Of a stretch of 64,000 nt of DNA, positions 54,046 to 63,380 are shown piece after piece; the first letter of the stretch is position 1; each line of letters starts with the position of its first letter. Source of the stretch: Roseateles noduli (GTDB taxonomy: Bacteria > Pseudomonadota > Gammaproteobacteria > Burkholderiales > Burkholderiaceae_C). The DNA is taken from NCBI GenBank assembly GCA_002205125.1, contig NIOE01000002.1:496001-560000 (forward strand). Direction: 5' to 3'. The notes beneath the pieces are model-generated. The model did not search any database. It worked only from the letters and a program-made list of their open reading frames with translations, and was not told where the DNA came from. Both the position numbers and the translations under genes were made by a program.

Positions 54046-54567
54046 TCAGCCGAGCAGCCGGCGCAGCAGGCTCTTGCCCTGCTCCAACTGCCGGTTGAGC
54101 GCGATCAGGCGGGCTTCGGCTTCCGCCTGATCGAAGCAGCGCGCCACCTCCGTGTAGATCGCCGTCCGCAGGTGCCACAGGTCCTGCGGATGTCGCGCAT
54201 GGACGATGTGGCGGCGCAGGGCGGCCACGCGCTCCTGCGCGTCCGGATCGGTTCCGTCGGCCAGATCGGTGACGCTGGCGCGGAAGGCGGTCCGCAGCTT
54301 GGCCATCGCCCGGGCGCTGGCCTGAGGCCGGCGGCCTTCGCCGGGCCACAGCCGCATCAGGCTCTGGAAGATGGAATCCCCGTTGCGCCGCCGCGTCGGC
54401 GCATCGTTCATCGCCGCGCCCCCGGCACCGCCGAGGCGGCCGGACGGCTCCACCCAGGACTGGGTGTCCACCGCGCGCGTTTCGAAATCGTCCGGCTCCA
54501 CGGCTTCCACCGCTTCCGCCGCCTCGACGATCTCATCCCATCGGGACAGACTCGGAATCGCTTTCAT
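54046..54567 (-). CDS. Hypothetical helical protein
   Basis: A 173-residue protein that I do not recognise. The N-terminal third is acidic and low in complexity (VEAAEAVEAVEPDDFETRA). The remainder is helical and Arg-rich (ARAMAKLRTAFRASVTDLAD, ALRRHIVHARHPQDLWHLR, EARLIALNRQLEQGKSLLRR). There is no signal peptide or membrane segment. Its stop abuts that of the DUF1993 gene. It is divergent from the GT41 gene. Confidence 0.65.
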   Translation of the reverse strand: MKAIPSLSRWDEIVEAAEAVEAVEPDDFETRAVDTQSWVEPSGRLGGAGGAAMNDAPTRRRNGDSIFQSLMRLWPGEGRRPQASARAMAKLRTAFRASVTDLADGTDPDAQERVAALRRHIVHARHPQDLWHLRTAIYTEVARCFDQAEAEARLIALNRQLEQGKSLLRRLLG

Positions 54568-54978
54568 GGGCTTGCGTTCTTCTTGTCCTGGTTGATTGAA
54601 CGCGCGTCCCTCGACGTCCCTTGGCGGGCTTGCTCTATCGCGCGGCGTCCTGGCTCTTGAAGGCTGGGATCGCGAGACGATTGTGGAAGTCGGACCTGTA
54701 ACAAGAAGCGCCGAAAAGGCCGTGACGGTGGCCTCAAATCGTGCTCAAGTTCTCACTCCGGCGGCCGATAACGGGCTGAATGGGCGTGCCGCCGGTGTCC
54801 GCGGCGCGTCCCGGGCAGGGTTCCCAGGCAGGGAAATAGACGGTCGGCACCGTCCATTTGCCGGGATGCCTCCCGGAACGCACGGACACAATCCCGTACA
54901 GGCGGCCAGAGGGCCCGAGCCGGCACGTCCGGCCGTGTCCGCCGGATCCGCGCCACCGTGCCCCGAAAGCCCGATCAC
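54568..54978. other. 411-base intergenic region before the glycosyltransferase operon
   Basis: This presumably carries the promoters of the divergent hypothetical gene and of the glycosyltransferase/type I secretion operon. I cannot point to convincing -35/-10 or sigma-54 elements. An in-frame GTG at 54958 is an alternative start for the glycosyltransferase. Confidence 0.4.
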
Positions 54979-56865
54979 ATGGACATCGCCCGCCCCAGCA
55001 TGCCGAACTTGAGCGTTCCCGCCCCGCTGGCCCAGGAATGGGAGCAGTTGCTGACCCGTGCCCGCGAGGGCTCGCTCCCGCTGCCGGAGCTGATGGACCG
55101 CGGCAACTTCTTCCAGGGCCAGAACCTCGGCGATGCCGCCGCGCATCTGTATGAGACCTGGCTGTCGCAGGAGGGCCAGCCGCCCGCGGCGCGTCTGGTC
55201 GCCCTCTACAACTGGGGCACCGTGCTGGGCAACATCCAGCAGCATGAGCGCGCCGAGCAGGTCTACCGTCAGGCGCTGGCGATCAGTCCGACCTTCGCCC
55301 AGGCCCGACTGAACCTGGGACATCAGCTGGAGCATCTGACGCGCGTCGACGAGGCGCTGGTCGCCTGGCGCGAGGTGTATGAGGGCGTTGGCCCGATGGA
55401 GGCACTCGGCGCCGACCAGACCGGCCTGCGAACCCATGCCTTCAACAACGCCGCCCGGTTGCTTGAGCTGCAACGTCGCTATGAGGAATCTGAGGCGCTC
55501 ATGGTGCGCAGCCTCACCCTGAATCCGGATCAGACCGACGTGATGCAGCATTACGTGCACATCCGTCAGAAGCAGTGCAAGTGGCCGGTTTACCAAGCGT
55601 TCGGCGACGTTACCCACAACAAGCTGCTGATTGCGACCTCGTTGCTGGCAACGCTGAGCGCCACCGACGACCCCGCGCTGCAGATGGGCGCCGCCCAGCG
55701 CTTCGTCCACGAGAAGGTGACGAAGCAGAAGGACGCGCTCTGGCGCCATCCAGTCTCGGTCGCCGCACGCGAGCAGGGCGGCAAGATCAAGATCGGCTAC
55801 CTCTCCGGCGACCTCTGCATGCACGCCGTCGGCCTGCTGACCGCCGAGCTCTACGAATTGCACGATCGCGAGAAGTTCGAGATTCATGCCTTCGATTGGA
55901 GTCGCGAAGACGGCACTTCGCTGCGCAAGCGCATCCTGATGTCGATGGACAAGGTCTGGCGCCTGAACGCGATGGACGACGCAACCGCCGCCAAGCTGAT
56001 CGCACAGGCCGGCATCGACGTGCTGGTCGACCTCCAGGGCCTGACCAGCGGCGCCCGCCCCAACATCCTGGCGCACCGCCCGGCGCCGGTGCAGGTGAGC
56101 TACCTCGGTCTGCCGGCGACCTCACTGCTGCCCGGCGTCGACTGGATCCTGGCCGATCGCTTCACGATGCCGCCCGAATACCTGCCGTACTGCAGCGAAA
56201 AGCCCATCTTCCTGCCGCATTGCTACCAGGTCAGCGACCGCAAGCGCGAGGTTGGCGCCGATCCGACCCGCGCGCAGTACGAGCTGCCCGAGGACGCCTT
56301 CGTCTTCTGCTCGTTCAACAACAACCACAAGATGAACGCCGAGATGTTCGGCGCTTGGATGCGCATCCTGCACGGCGTGCCGAATTCGGTGCTGTGGCTG
56401 CTCGCGGACAACGAATGGGCCAAGGCCAACCTCCGGCGCGAAGCCGAAGCCGCCGGCATCGCCGCCTCGCGGCTGATCTTCGCCCCGCGCGTGGCGCCGC
56501 CGGACTACCTGGCGCGCTTCCAGCTGCCGGACCTGGTGCTGGACACATTCCCCTACAACGCCGGCACCACCGCCAGCGACTGCCTCTGGATGGGCACCCC
56601 GATCCTGACCCGCTCCGGCCGCAGCTACATCTCCCGCATGTGCGGCAGCCTGCTGACCGCCGTCGGCCTGCCGGACCTGATCACCTTCTCGGTCGAGGAA
56701 TACGTCCAGCGCGCCATCCAGATCGGCCTCAACCCGGGTCGTGCGAAGTCCTACAAGCGCTATCTGCGGGACGAAGGGCGCAACAGCGCACTTTTCGACA
56801 TGCCAGCCATCGTTCGTGACATCGAGCGCGAATTCGAGCAATTGGCACTCGCACATAGAAGCTGA
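54979..56865 (+). CDS. TPR-containing O-GlcNAc transferase-like glycosyltransferase (GT41, SPINDLY type)
   Basis: A 628-residue soluble GT41-like enzyme. TPR units occupy about residues 60-200 (YNWGTVLGNIQQHERAEQVY, AQARLNLGHQLEHLTRVDEA, NNAARLLELQRRYEESEALM). The catalytic region follows, with KIKIGYLSGDLCMHAVGLL and the His at the active-site face. It continues with DVLVDLQGLTSGARPNILA, RPAPVQVSYLGLPATS, FVFCSFNNNHKMNAEMFGAW and LVLDTFPYNAGTTASDCLWM. It probably glycosylates a protein, and it is 19 bases upstream of type I secretion genes. I take the ATG at 54979. Confidence 0.88.
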   Translation: MDIARPSMPNLSVPAPLAQEWEQLLTRAREGSLPLPELMDRGNFFQGQNLGDAAAHLYETWLSQEGQPPAARLVALYNWGTVLGNIQQHERAEQVYRQALAISPTFAQARLNLGHQLEHLTRVDEALVAWREVYEGVGPMEALGADQTGLRTHAFNNAARLLELQRRYEESEALMVRSLTLNPDQTDVMQHYVHIRQKQCKWPVYQAFGDVTHNKLLIATSLLATLSATDDPALQMGAAQRFVHEKVTKQKDALWRHPVSVAAREQGGKIKIGYLSGDLCMHAVGLLTAELYELHDREKFEIHAFDWSREDGTSLRKRILMSMDKVWRLNAMDDATAAKLIAQAGIDVLVDLQGLTSGARPNILAHRPAPVQVSYLGLPATSLLPGVDWILADRFTMPPEYLPYCSEKPIFLPHCYQVSDRKREVGADPTRAQYELPEDAFVFCSFNNNHKMNAEMFGAWMRILHGVPNSVLWLLADNEWAKANLRREAEAAGIAASRLIFAPRVAPPDYLARFQLPDLVLDTFPYNAGTTASDCLWMGTPILTRSGRSYISRMCGSLLTAVGLPDLITFSVEEYVQRAIQIGLNPGRAKSYKRYLRDEGRNSALFDMPAIVRDIEREFEQLALAHRS

Positions 56866-56884
56866 AATTGACAAGATTTGATCA

Positions 56885-59284
56885 ATGAACCGGCCTCACG
56901 ACCCCTTCTTCGACGGTGACCAGCGCGCCCGCGGCCCCGGCCTGCGCCTGGCCGCGGAAGACGGCCAGCGTGCGCCCGGCATTCCGGACGCGCCGCACGA
57001 CCCGCTCGCGGACCTGGCGCAGCAGCCGGCGATCGATCCGCTGCTGCAGTGCCTGTCCTGGCTGACGCAGCACCACGGCCGCGCCCGCTCGGTCGAGTCG
57101 CTGCGCGCCGGCGCGCCGGTCGAAGGCGCGCTCAGCCCCGACCAGGCCATCCGCCTGATGCGCGAAGCCGGCTACAACGCCGGCCTGCTGCGCAAGGGCA
57201 TCGAGGAGATCAACCAGCTGCTGCTGCCCGCGGTGCTGCTGCTCAACGGCGGCGACGCCTGCGTGCTGGTGCGCCGCCTGGACGATGACGGCTCGGGCGC
57301 GGTCCGCTACGAGGTCGTGTTCCCCGGCCCCGAGGCCGCCAGCTGCGTCGCCCCGGCGTCCGAGCTCGACCAGGAATACAGCGGCTTCATCCTCGCGATC
57401 GCGCCGCAGGAGGTCTCGCAGGCCAAGCCGATCAGCGGCGCCAAGGACGACGACACGCCGCTGCTGCAAGCCGATTCGCACTGGCTGTTCGGCACGCTCA
57501 AGCGCTTCATCCCGTATTACCGCTCGGCGATGCTCGCCGCGCTGCTGAGCAACGTGCTCATGATGGTGTCGGGCCTGGTGACCTCTGTCATCTACGACAA
57601 GGTCATCCCGCACCAGGCCTTCGTCACGCTGTGGACGCTGGCGGTCGGCGCCGGACTGGCGCTGGTCTTCGACCTCTTCGCGCGCCAGCTGCGCGCCCAC
57701 CTGATCGACCTCGCCGGCCGCAAGACCGACCTGATCGTCGGGGCCAAGCTGTTCCGCCAGACGCTGGGCGTGCGCATGGAGCATCGCCCCGCGTCGGCCG
57801 GCTCGTACGCGCATTACCTGGCCCAGGTGGAAGTCGTGCGCGACTTCTTCACTTCGGCCACGATGTCGGTGCTGACCGACCTGCCGTTCGTGATCCTCTT
57901 CGTCGCGATGACCTTCATCATCGGCGGTCCGCTGGGCTGGGTGCTGCTGATCGCGATCCCCCTGATGCTGCTGATGAGCTTCGGCATCCAGGGCTACCTG
58001 CGCCGCGCGATGCGCACCAACATGACCGAGGCGGCCGACCTGCACGGCACGCTGGTGGAAGCGCTGGAAGGCCTCGAGGACCTGAAGACCACCGGCGCCG
58101 AAGGCCGCTTCCTGCGCCGCTACGAGCACAGCACCGCCATCGTCGCGGAGTCCGCGCTCAAGGCCCGCACCATGGCCAGCTGGAGCATGAACATCTCGAT
58201 GACCATGCAGCAGGCGATCAACCTCGTCATGCTGGTCTGGGGCGTGTACCTGATCAACGAGAGCGTCATCAGCGCCGGCGCGCTGATCGGCGCCGTCATG
58301 TTCGCCGGTCGCGCCACGGTGCCGCTGAACAGCCTGGTGAGCCTGGCGACCCGCTACCAGGGCGCCCGCGCGGCGATGCTCTCGCTGAACTCGGTGATGA
58401 GCGCGCCGGTGGAGCGCGACTCCACCCGCAACTACGTTCCGCTGAACCAGATCACCGGCCGCATCGGCCTGAACGACATCGGCTTCTCCTACCCGGCGCA
58501 GGGCGACGCGCAGTCGCCCAAGGTGCTGCGCAACGTCACGATGCGCGTGCAGCCGGGCGAGCGCCTGGCGATCCTGGGCCGCATCGGCAGCGGCAAGTCG
58601 ACCGTGCTGCGCATGCTGGCCGGCCTCTACCAGCCGACCGAGGGCCATGTCGAGATCGACGGCATCGACCTGCGTCAGGTCGATCCGGCCGAGTTCCGCA
58701 GCAAGGTCGGCTTCGTGTCGCAGGAGCCGCGGCTCTTCCACGGCACGCTGCGCGACAACGTGCTGATGGGGCGCCACGTCGATGCGCAGCGGCTCGTCGA
58801 GGTCGCCAAGCTCACGGGCCTGGACCGCGTCGTCGCCGGCCATCCGATGGGCTGGGACCTGCCGGTGGGCGAAATGGGCTCGCTGCTGTCGGGCGGCCAG
58901 CGCCAGCTGGTGGCGCTCGCGCGCAGCCTGGTCACCAAGCCGCAGATCCTGCTGATGGACGAGCCGACCAGCTCGATGGACGCGCAGTCCGAGATCGCCT
59001 TCCTCCGCCAGCTGCGCGACGCCGCCGGCGATTGCACGCTGATCATGGTCACGCACCGTCCGGCGGTGCTGGAACTGGTGTCGCGCATCGTCGTCGTCGA
59101 CACCGGCCGCCTCGTCATGGACGGCCCGCGCGACCAGGTGCTGGCGGCGCTGTCCGGCGCCCGTCCGCCCGGCCAGCCGCAGCAACAGCAGCCCCAGCCG
59201 GGGCAACCCGGCCAGCAGCCGCAAGGCGCCCCCGTGCACGTCCATCCGGCCGCGCAGGCGCTGAACCGCGCGGCGTCCGTGTGA
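56885..59284 (+). CDS. Type I secretion ABC transporter, LapB/LssB-like
   Basis: A 799-residue transporter. An N-terminal C39-like domain (about residues 50-170) lacks the catalytic Cys: the region reads LLQCLSWLTQHHGRARSVES. Such degenerate domains recruit the substrate instead of cutting it. Six helices lie at about 215-480. The ATPase has Walker A GRIGSGKST, signature LLSGGQRQLVALARSL, Walker B ILLMDEPTSS and the His switch MVTHRP. A Pro/Gln-rich tail of about 45 residues is unusual. With the next two genes it forms a full secretion channel. Confidence 0.93.
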   Translation: MNRPHDPFFDGDQRARGPGLRLAAEDGQRAPGIPDAPHDPLADLAQQPAIDPLLQCLSWLTQHHGRARSVESLRAGAPVEGALSPDQAIRLMREAGYNAGLLRKGIEEINQLLLPAVLLLNGGDACVLVRRLDDDGSGAVRYEVVFPGPEAASCVAPASELDQEYSGFILAIAPQEVSQAKPISGAKDDDTPLLQADSHWLFGTLKRFIPYYRSAMLAALLSNVLMMVSGLVTSVIYDKVIPHQAFVTLWTLAVGAGLALVFDLFARQLRAHLIDLAGRKTDLIVGAKLFRQTLGVRMEHRPASAGSYAHYLAQVEVVRDFFTSATMSVLTDLPFVILFVAMTFIIGGPLGWVLLIAIPLMLLMSFGIQGYLRRAMRTNMTEAADLHGTLVEALEGLEDLKTTGAEGRFLRRYEHSTAIVAESALKARTMASWSMNISMTMQQAINLVMLVWGVYLINESVISAGALIGAVMFAGRATVPLNSLVSLATRYQGARAAMLSLNSVMSAPVERDSTRNYVPLNQITGRIGLNDIGFSYPAQGDAQSPKVLRNVTMRVQPGERLAILGRIGSGKSTVLRMLAGLYQPTEGHVEIDGIDLRQVDPAEFRSKVGFVSQEPRLFHGTLRDNVLMGRHVDAQRLVEVAKLTGLDRVVAGHPMGWDLPVGEMGSLLSGGQRQLVALARSLVTKPQILLMDEPTSSMDAQSEIAFLRQLRDAAGDCTLIMVTHRPAVLELVSRIVVVDTGRLVMDGPRDQVLAALSGARPPGQPQQQQPQPGQPGQQPQGAPVHVHPAAQALNRAASV

Positions 59285-59340
59285 CGTCCGCTTGAAGTCC
59301 GCTTGAAGTCCGCCCGACCTCCGTTCTGAAGTCCTCCTCC

Positions 59341-60549
59341 ATGTCGCAGTCCCGCACCCTCAGCCGCGAAGAAGGCCTGTTCGTCGGCAGCGTCCAGTCG
59401 GCGCTGATCGACGAGCCGCTGCCGCGCGCCGTCTGGGCGCTCTACCTGATGGCCGCGGTGCTGCTGGTGGGGCTGGCCTGGTCGTCGATCGCGACCGTCG
59501 ACGAGGTCACCCGCAGCGACGCGCGCATCGTGCCCGACGGCAAGGAACAGGTCATCGCCAGCCTGGAGTCCGGCACGTTGGGCAAGCTGCTGGTCCATGA
59601 GGGCGAGGAAGTCGAGGCCGGCGAGGCCCTGGCCGAACTGGACCCGACGCGCGCCGAGGCCGCCGAGAACGAGAGCCAGGCCAAGCGCCTGGGCCTGATG
59701 GCGCAGGTCGCGCGGCTGCGCGCCGAGGCGCTGGGCGTGCCGCTGAAGTTCCCGGACGAAGTGAAGGGCGTGCAGCGCCTGGTCGACAGCGAGTCCGAAG
59801 TCTTCGACACGCGTCGCCGCGTCCTGGAAGAGGCCACCGCCAGCATCAACCGCAGCATCGGGCTGCTCGCCACCGAGCAGAAGATGGCGCAGGACATGGC
59901 GTCCAAGGGCCTGATGTCCAACGTCGAGGTCATGCGCGTCACGCGCCAGGTCAACGAGCTGCAGCAGCAGCGCAACGAGCGCATCAGCCGCTTCCGCCAG
60001 GATTCGAGCTCCGAGCTGTCGAAGGCGCAGACCGACCTCGCGCAGCTGGATGAGCAGCTCGTCGTGCGCCGGGACGCGGTCACGCGTTCGGTGCTGAAGT
60101 CGCCGGTCAAGGGCCTGGTCAAGAACATCAAGATGAACACCGTGGGCGGCGTCATCACGTCCGGCACGCCGATCATGGAGATCGTCCCGATCGGGCCGCG
60201 CATCCTGATCGAGGCGCGCATCAAGCCCAAGGACATCGGCTACATCCAGGTCGGGCAGACGGCGATCGTCAAGCTCAACGGCTACGACTTCAACGTCAAC
60301 GGCGGTCTGCACGGCAAGATCGAGTACGTCAGCCCCGATGCGCTCGGCGAGACCGAGAAGAACAACGAAGGCACCTACTACCGCGTCGTGATCACGGCCG
60401 AGCGCAACACGCTGCGCGCCAAGGGCGAGCCGCTGCCGGTGATTCCCGGCATGACGGCGATGGTGGACATCCGTACCGGCGAGCGCTCGGTCCTCAGCTA
60501 TCTGCTGCGCCCGATGCTGAAGTCGAAGGAAGCGCTCCGGGAACGTTGA
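59341..60549 (+). CDS. Type I secretion membrane-fusion protein (HlyD/LapC-like)
   Basis: A 402-residue adaptor. A short cytoplasmic head and one transmembrane helix (about residues 32-52, WALYLMAAVLLVGLAWSSIA) are followed by DARIVPDGKEQVIASLESGT and a long helical hairpin (about 95-235). The lipoyl/beta-barrel region has VLKSPVKGLVKNIKMNTVGG and the HlyD-family end GMTAMVDIRTGERSVLSYLL. It starts at the ATG at 59341, 56 bases after the ATPase gene; the gap contains a short tandem repeat. Confidence 0.93.
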   Translation: MSQSRTLSREEGLFVGSVQSALIDEPLPRAVWALYLMAAVLLVGLAWSSIATVDEVTRSDARIVPDGKEQVIASLESGTLGKLLVHEGEEVEAGEALAELDPTRAEAAENESQAKRLGLMAQVARLRAEALGVPLKFPDEVKGVQRLVDSESEVFDTRRRVLEEATASINRSIGLLATEQKMAQDMASKGLMSNVEVMRVTRQVNELQQQRNERISRFRQDSSSELSKAQTDLAQLDEQLVVRRDAVTRSVLKSPVKGLVKNIKMNTVGGVITSGTPIMEIVPIGPRILIEARIKPKDIGYIQVGQTAIVKLNGYDFNVNGGLHGKIEYVSPDALGETEKNNEGTYYRVVITAERNTLRAKGEPLPVIPGMTAMVDIRTGERSVLSYLLRPMLKSKEALRER

Positions 60550-60589
60550 ACCCGCGTCGCATTCGCGCCGTCGCCTCCCGCACGGCCGC

Positions 60590-60610
60590 CCGCCCGCTTC
60601 ACGCGGGCGG
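60590..60610 (+). terminator. GC-rich hairpin between the fusion-protein and TolC-like genes
   Basis: An eight-base-pair CCGCCCGC/GCGGGCGG stem with a five-base loop is followed by TTTCATTT, a broken T tract. It could attenuate transcription into the outer-membrane gene, lowering its dose relative to the inner-membrane parts. Confidence 0.6.
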
Positions 60611-60735
60611 TTTCATTTGCAAGCCACGTCTGAAGGTCACGAACAGGCCGGTTGCGCACCGCTTATCCACGCTTCGATTTCCCGCCGGAATGGTCCAGTA
60701 GAGCCCATGGGAAATTGCTTGCAGTACGCGTGACC

Positions 60736-62154
60736 ATGACCGCAACCACCAGTCGCCGCCGCCCGCGGCAGGCCTCCGTCTCGTCCTTCCGACTGACCGC
60801 CGGCGCGACCGTCGTGCTGACGGCGCTGTGCGCCTTCAGCGCGTCCGCCTGGGCGCAGGATCCGCCGCCCAGCCGCTGCTCCGACGAGCGCACGCTCCCG
60901 GCCGCGCAGCTGTCCGCCAAGGATGCGGCGCTGCTGGATGTCGGCGACTCCGATCCCCGGTCGCAGTTGCAGGACCTGGTGAACCGCTCGCTCAACCGCA
61001 GCAAGGCGCTGGGCGCGACGCGGCTGTTGACGCAGGCGGCCGAGGCCGATTTCGAAGAGGCCAAGGCGCAGCGGCTGCCGACCGTGACCATGGGTCTGAC
61101 GGCCGGCCACACCGGCACCGTCGTGCCGGGCAACGGATCGATCGACAACTCCAGCGGGTTCCAGGGACGCGGCTCGCTGAGCGTGACCGCGCCGATCTAC
61201 GACTCCGGCCGCATCACCAAGCTCACCGAATGGCGCTCGCAGCTGCTCGAAGCCGCACGCTACGGACAGACGAGCGCCGAGGAGCAGGTCGCCCTCCAGA
61301 CCGTGTCGCTTGCGCTGGACCGCGGCCGCTATCAATTGCAGGCGCAGGTGTACAGCCAGTACGTGCGCAAGATGTCCTGCCTGGTCGAGGCGTTGGAAAT
61401 CATCACCCGGGCCGACCGCGGTCGCGCCAGCGAGCTGGTGCAGGCGCAGAAGAGCCTGCAGCAGGCCGATCTGTCGTATGAGCAGACGACCTCGGCGCTG
61501 CGTCAGACCGAGGTGCGCCTGAAGCGCTTCGTCGGCGACGAGCTGCCGCGTGGCGCGGCGATGAGCTCCGTGCTCGCGCGTCTGCCCGACCTCAACGAGA
61601 TGCTGGCCGACGTCATGGTGTCGCCCGACGTCTCGGCCGCCGCGGCGCAGGCCCAGGCGCAGCGCAGTTATGCGGAATCGGTGCGCGCCGGGCAGCAGCC
61701 CAGCGTGAGCCTGCTGGTCAGCGGCAACTCGACGATCGGCCAGGCGCGGCAGACCGACTGGATAGGCGGCGTCACGGTCAACATCCCGATCGTCCAGCCG
61801 GGCGCGGATTCGGCGCTGACCTCGGCGCGCCGACGCGCGCAGGCCGCATCGCTGCAACGCGACGAGACCATCGAGGCCAAGCGCTACCGCGTGCAGGAAA
61901 TGTACGAGGCGGCGTCCTCGTCGCTCGACCGCTCGCGCCGGCTCGTCGACATCCTGCGCAGCAGCGAACGCGTCCGCGGCTTCACGCTGCAGCAGTGGCA
62001 GCAGCTCGGCAAGCGCTCGCTGTTCGACGTGATGGCCGCCGAAGGCGACTACTACTCCAACCGCATCGCCCACGTGAACGCGCTCTATGACGCGCAGCAG
62101 GTGGTGGCGATCATCTGGTCGCAAGGCCGCGGCGTCGTGACGCCGCTGCGCTGA
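60736..62154 (+). CDS. TolC-family outer-membrane protein of the type I system (LapE-like)
   Basis: A 472-residue outer-membrane factor. The signal peptide is TAGATVVLTALCAFSASAWA, cut before QD, with no lipobox. Two OEP repeats follow (RSLNRSKALGATRLLTQAAE; TMGLTAGHTGTVVPGNGSID; SVTAPIYDSGRITKLTEWRS; then VTVNIPIVQPGADSALTSA). The C-terminus has WQQLGKRSLFDVMAAEGDYY, typical of TolC proteins of type I systems. It starts at the ATG at 60736, about 186 bases after the fusion-protein gene. Confidence 0.9.
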   Translation: MTATTSRRRPRQASVSSFRLTAGATVVLTALCAFSASAWAQDPPPSRCSDERTLPAAQLSAKDAALLDVGDSDPRSQLQDLVNRSLNRSKALGATRLLTQAAEADFEEAKAQRLPTVTMGLTAGHTGTVVPGNGSIDNSSGFQGRGSLSVTAPIYDSGRITKLTEWRSQLLEAARYGQTSAEEQVALQTVSLALDRGRYQLQAQVYSQYVRKMSCLVEALEIITRADRGRASELVQAQKSLQQADLSYEQTTSALRQTEVRLKRFVGDELPRGAAMSSVLARLPDLNEMLADVMVSPDVSAAAAQAQAQRSYAESVRAGQQPSVSLLVSGNSTIGQARQTDWIGGVTVNIPIVQPGADSALTSARRRAQAASLQRDETIEAKRYRVQEMYEAASSSLDRSRRLVDILRSSERVRGFTLQQWQQLGKRSLFDVMAAEGDYYSNRIAHVNALYDAQQVVAIIWSQGRGVVTPLR

Positions 62155-62306
62155 GAGGCCAATCGACTCCGGTCTGCCAAGCGCGGGCTCTCCACGATGC
62201 AGGGGACATCCCTCCGGGAATCCCCAGCATCATTCCGGCCCCAGCAGCGCTCGCTGACTTCGCCAATCTCTGGCGCTCGTTGACTTCGCTCGTTCTTCAA
62301 TGAAAA

Positions 62307-62328
62307 AAGCCGCCCCGAGGGGCGGCTT
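62307..62328 (-). terminator. Rho-independent terminator of the PEP-CTERM gene
   Basis: A near-perfect AAGCCGCCCC/GGGGCGGCTT hairpin. Read on the minus strand it is followed by six T, 21 bases after the stop of the PEP-CTERM gene. It may also help stop plus-strand transcription from the tolC side. Confidence 0.88.
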
Positions 62329-62348
62329 CTGCATTCGGGTGAACCGAA

Positions 62349-63308
62349 TTACTTGCGCAGGGCGCGGCGGCGTTGGGCGAAGCCCACACCGGCCAGGGCC
62401 AGGCCGACCAGGGCCAGCGAGCCCGGTTCCGGCACGTTGATCACGACGGAACCGTCCAGCGTCGATTGACGGATCAGGGCGCCGGTGTTGGTGACGACCA
62501 GGTCGCCCGGGGCCGGAACCGGCGGGTTGACGTTGGTGTCCAGGATCCAGCTGACCGAGATGTTGTTCTGCAGCCAGTTGCTGTACAGGGTGCCCAGGCC
62601 GGTGCCCGAGTTGAAGAAGTCCTGCACGAACACGTCGCCGCCGTTGGCGCTGTAATCGACGATGCCGCTGATGAACAGGTTGTTCAGCGACGAGTTCGAA
62701 CCCGTCACCTTCAGGCTCAGCACCGTCTTGCCGGTGTTGGGATCTGCCGGGCCGCCCTGATAGATCAGGTTCAGCACGCCGCCGGTGTAGCCGACGCTGT
62801 CGGAGACGCCGTCACCGTTGGTGTCGATGGTCTGGCCGAACAGGTCATAGCTGTAGGTCAGGCCCCAGGTGCCGCCACGGCCGTCAGCGCCAGCGCCCAC
62901 GCCGTACGTCGGGAAGCTGTCACCCTTGACGAAACCGTTCTGGTTCGTGCCCGAGTTGTTCAGCGAGTCGATGTTCTTCTCGCCCGGGTCGCCGGGGTAA
63001 CGGAAGTTCTCGCCGGGGACGCCGGGGTTGGCCATGCCGTTGATCGACGGGAAGCCGAAGCTGTCCATCGTCACTTGACGGTTGGTGTCGATCACGGACG
63101 TGCCGGGGATGGCCGGGTTGCCCAGATAGACCGAGGTGGCCAGGGTGCCGGTGTAGCCCAGCGCCGAGAAGTTGCCGGTACGGGTGGAACCGTCCGGTTG
63201 CAGCAGGAAGTCCGTCCCGGTGTTGATGAACAACGGGGCGGCCATCGCCGGCAGCGCCGCGCCAGCGACCACCAGGGCGGCCAGTGCGAGCTTTGCTTGC
63301 TTGAACAT
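62349..63308 (-). CDS. PEP-CTERM sorting-domain protein, similar to flocculation-associated PepA-type proteins
   Basis: A 319-residue exported protein. It starts at the ATG at 63308 with an AAGGAGAG site. The signal peptide is KLALAALVVAGAALPAMA, cut before AP. The mature chain has no cysteine and is rich in Gly, Asn and Thr, and the C-terminus is a PEP-CTERM tag (VPEPGSLALVGLALAGVGFA, then QRRRALRK). The opening APLFINTGTDF recalls the PepA group needed for floc formation in related bacteria; I recall this and have not searched. Its promoter is sigma-54-like, which fits PrsK/PrsR-RpoN control of PEP-CTERM genes. Confidence 0.85.
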   Translation of the reverse strand: MFKQAKLALAALVVAGAALPAMAAPLFINTGTDFLLQPDGSTRTGNFSALGYTGTLATSVYLGNPAIPGTSVIDTNRQVTMDSFGFPSINGMANPGVPGENFRYPGDPGEKNIDSLNNSGTNQNGFVKGDSFPTYGVGAGADGRGGTWGLTYSYDLFGQTIDTNGDGVSDSVGYTGGVLNLIYQGGPADPNTGKTVLSLKVTGSNSSLNNLFISGIVDYSANGGDVFVQDFFNSGTGLGTLYSNWLQNNISVSWILDTNVNPPVPAPGDLVVTNTGALIRQSTLDGSVVINVPEPGSLALVGLALAGVGFAQRRRALRK

Positions 63309-63380
63309 GTGTCTCTCCTTGAGGATGCGTCTTGCCAGAAGCACGTTAGGAAGCGGCACGTGCCGGCTTCTTGGCGGACA

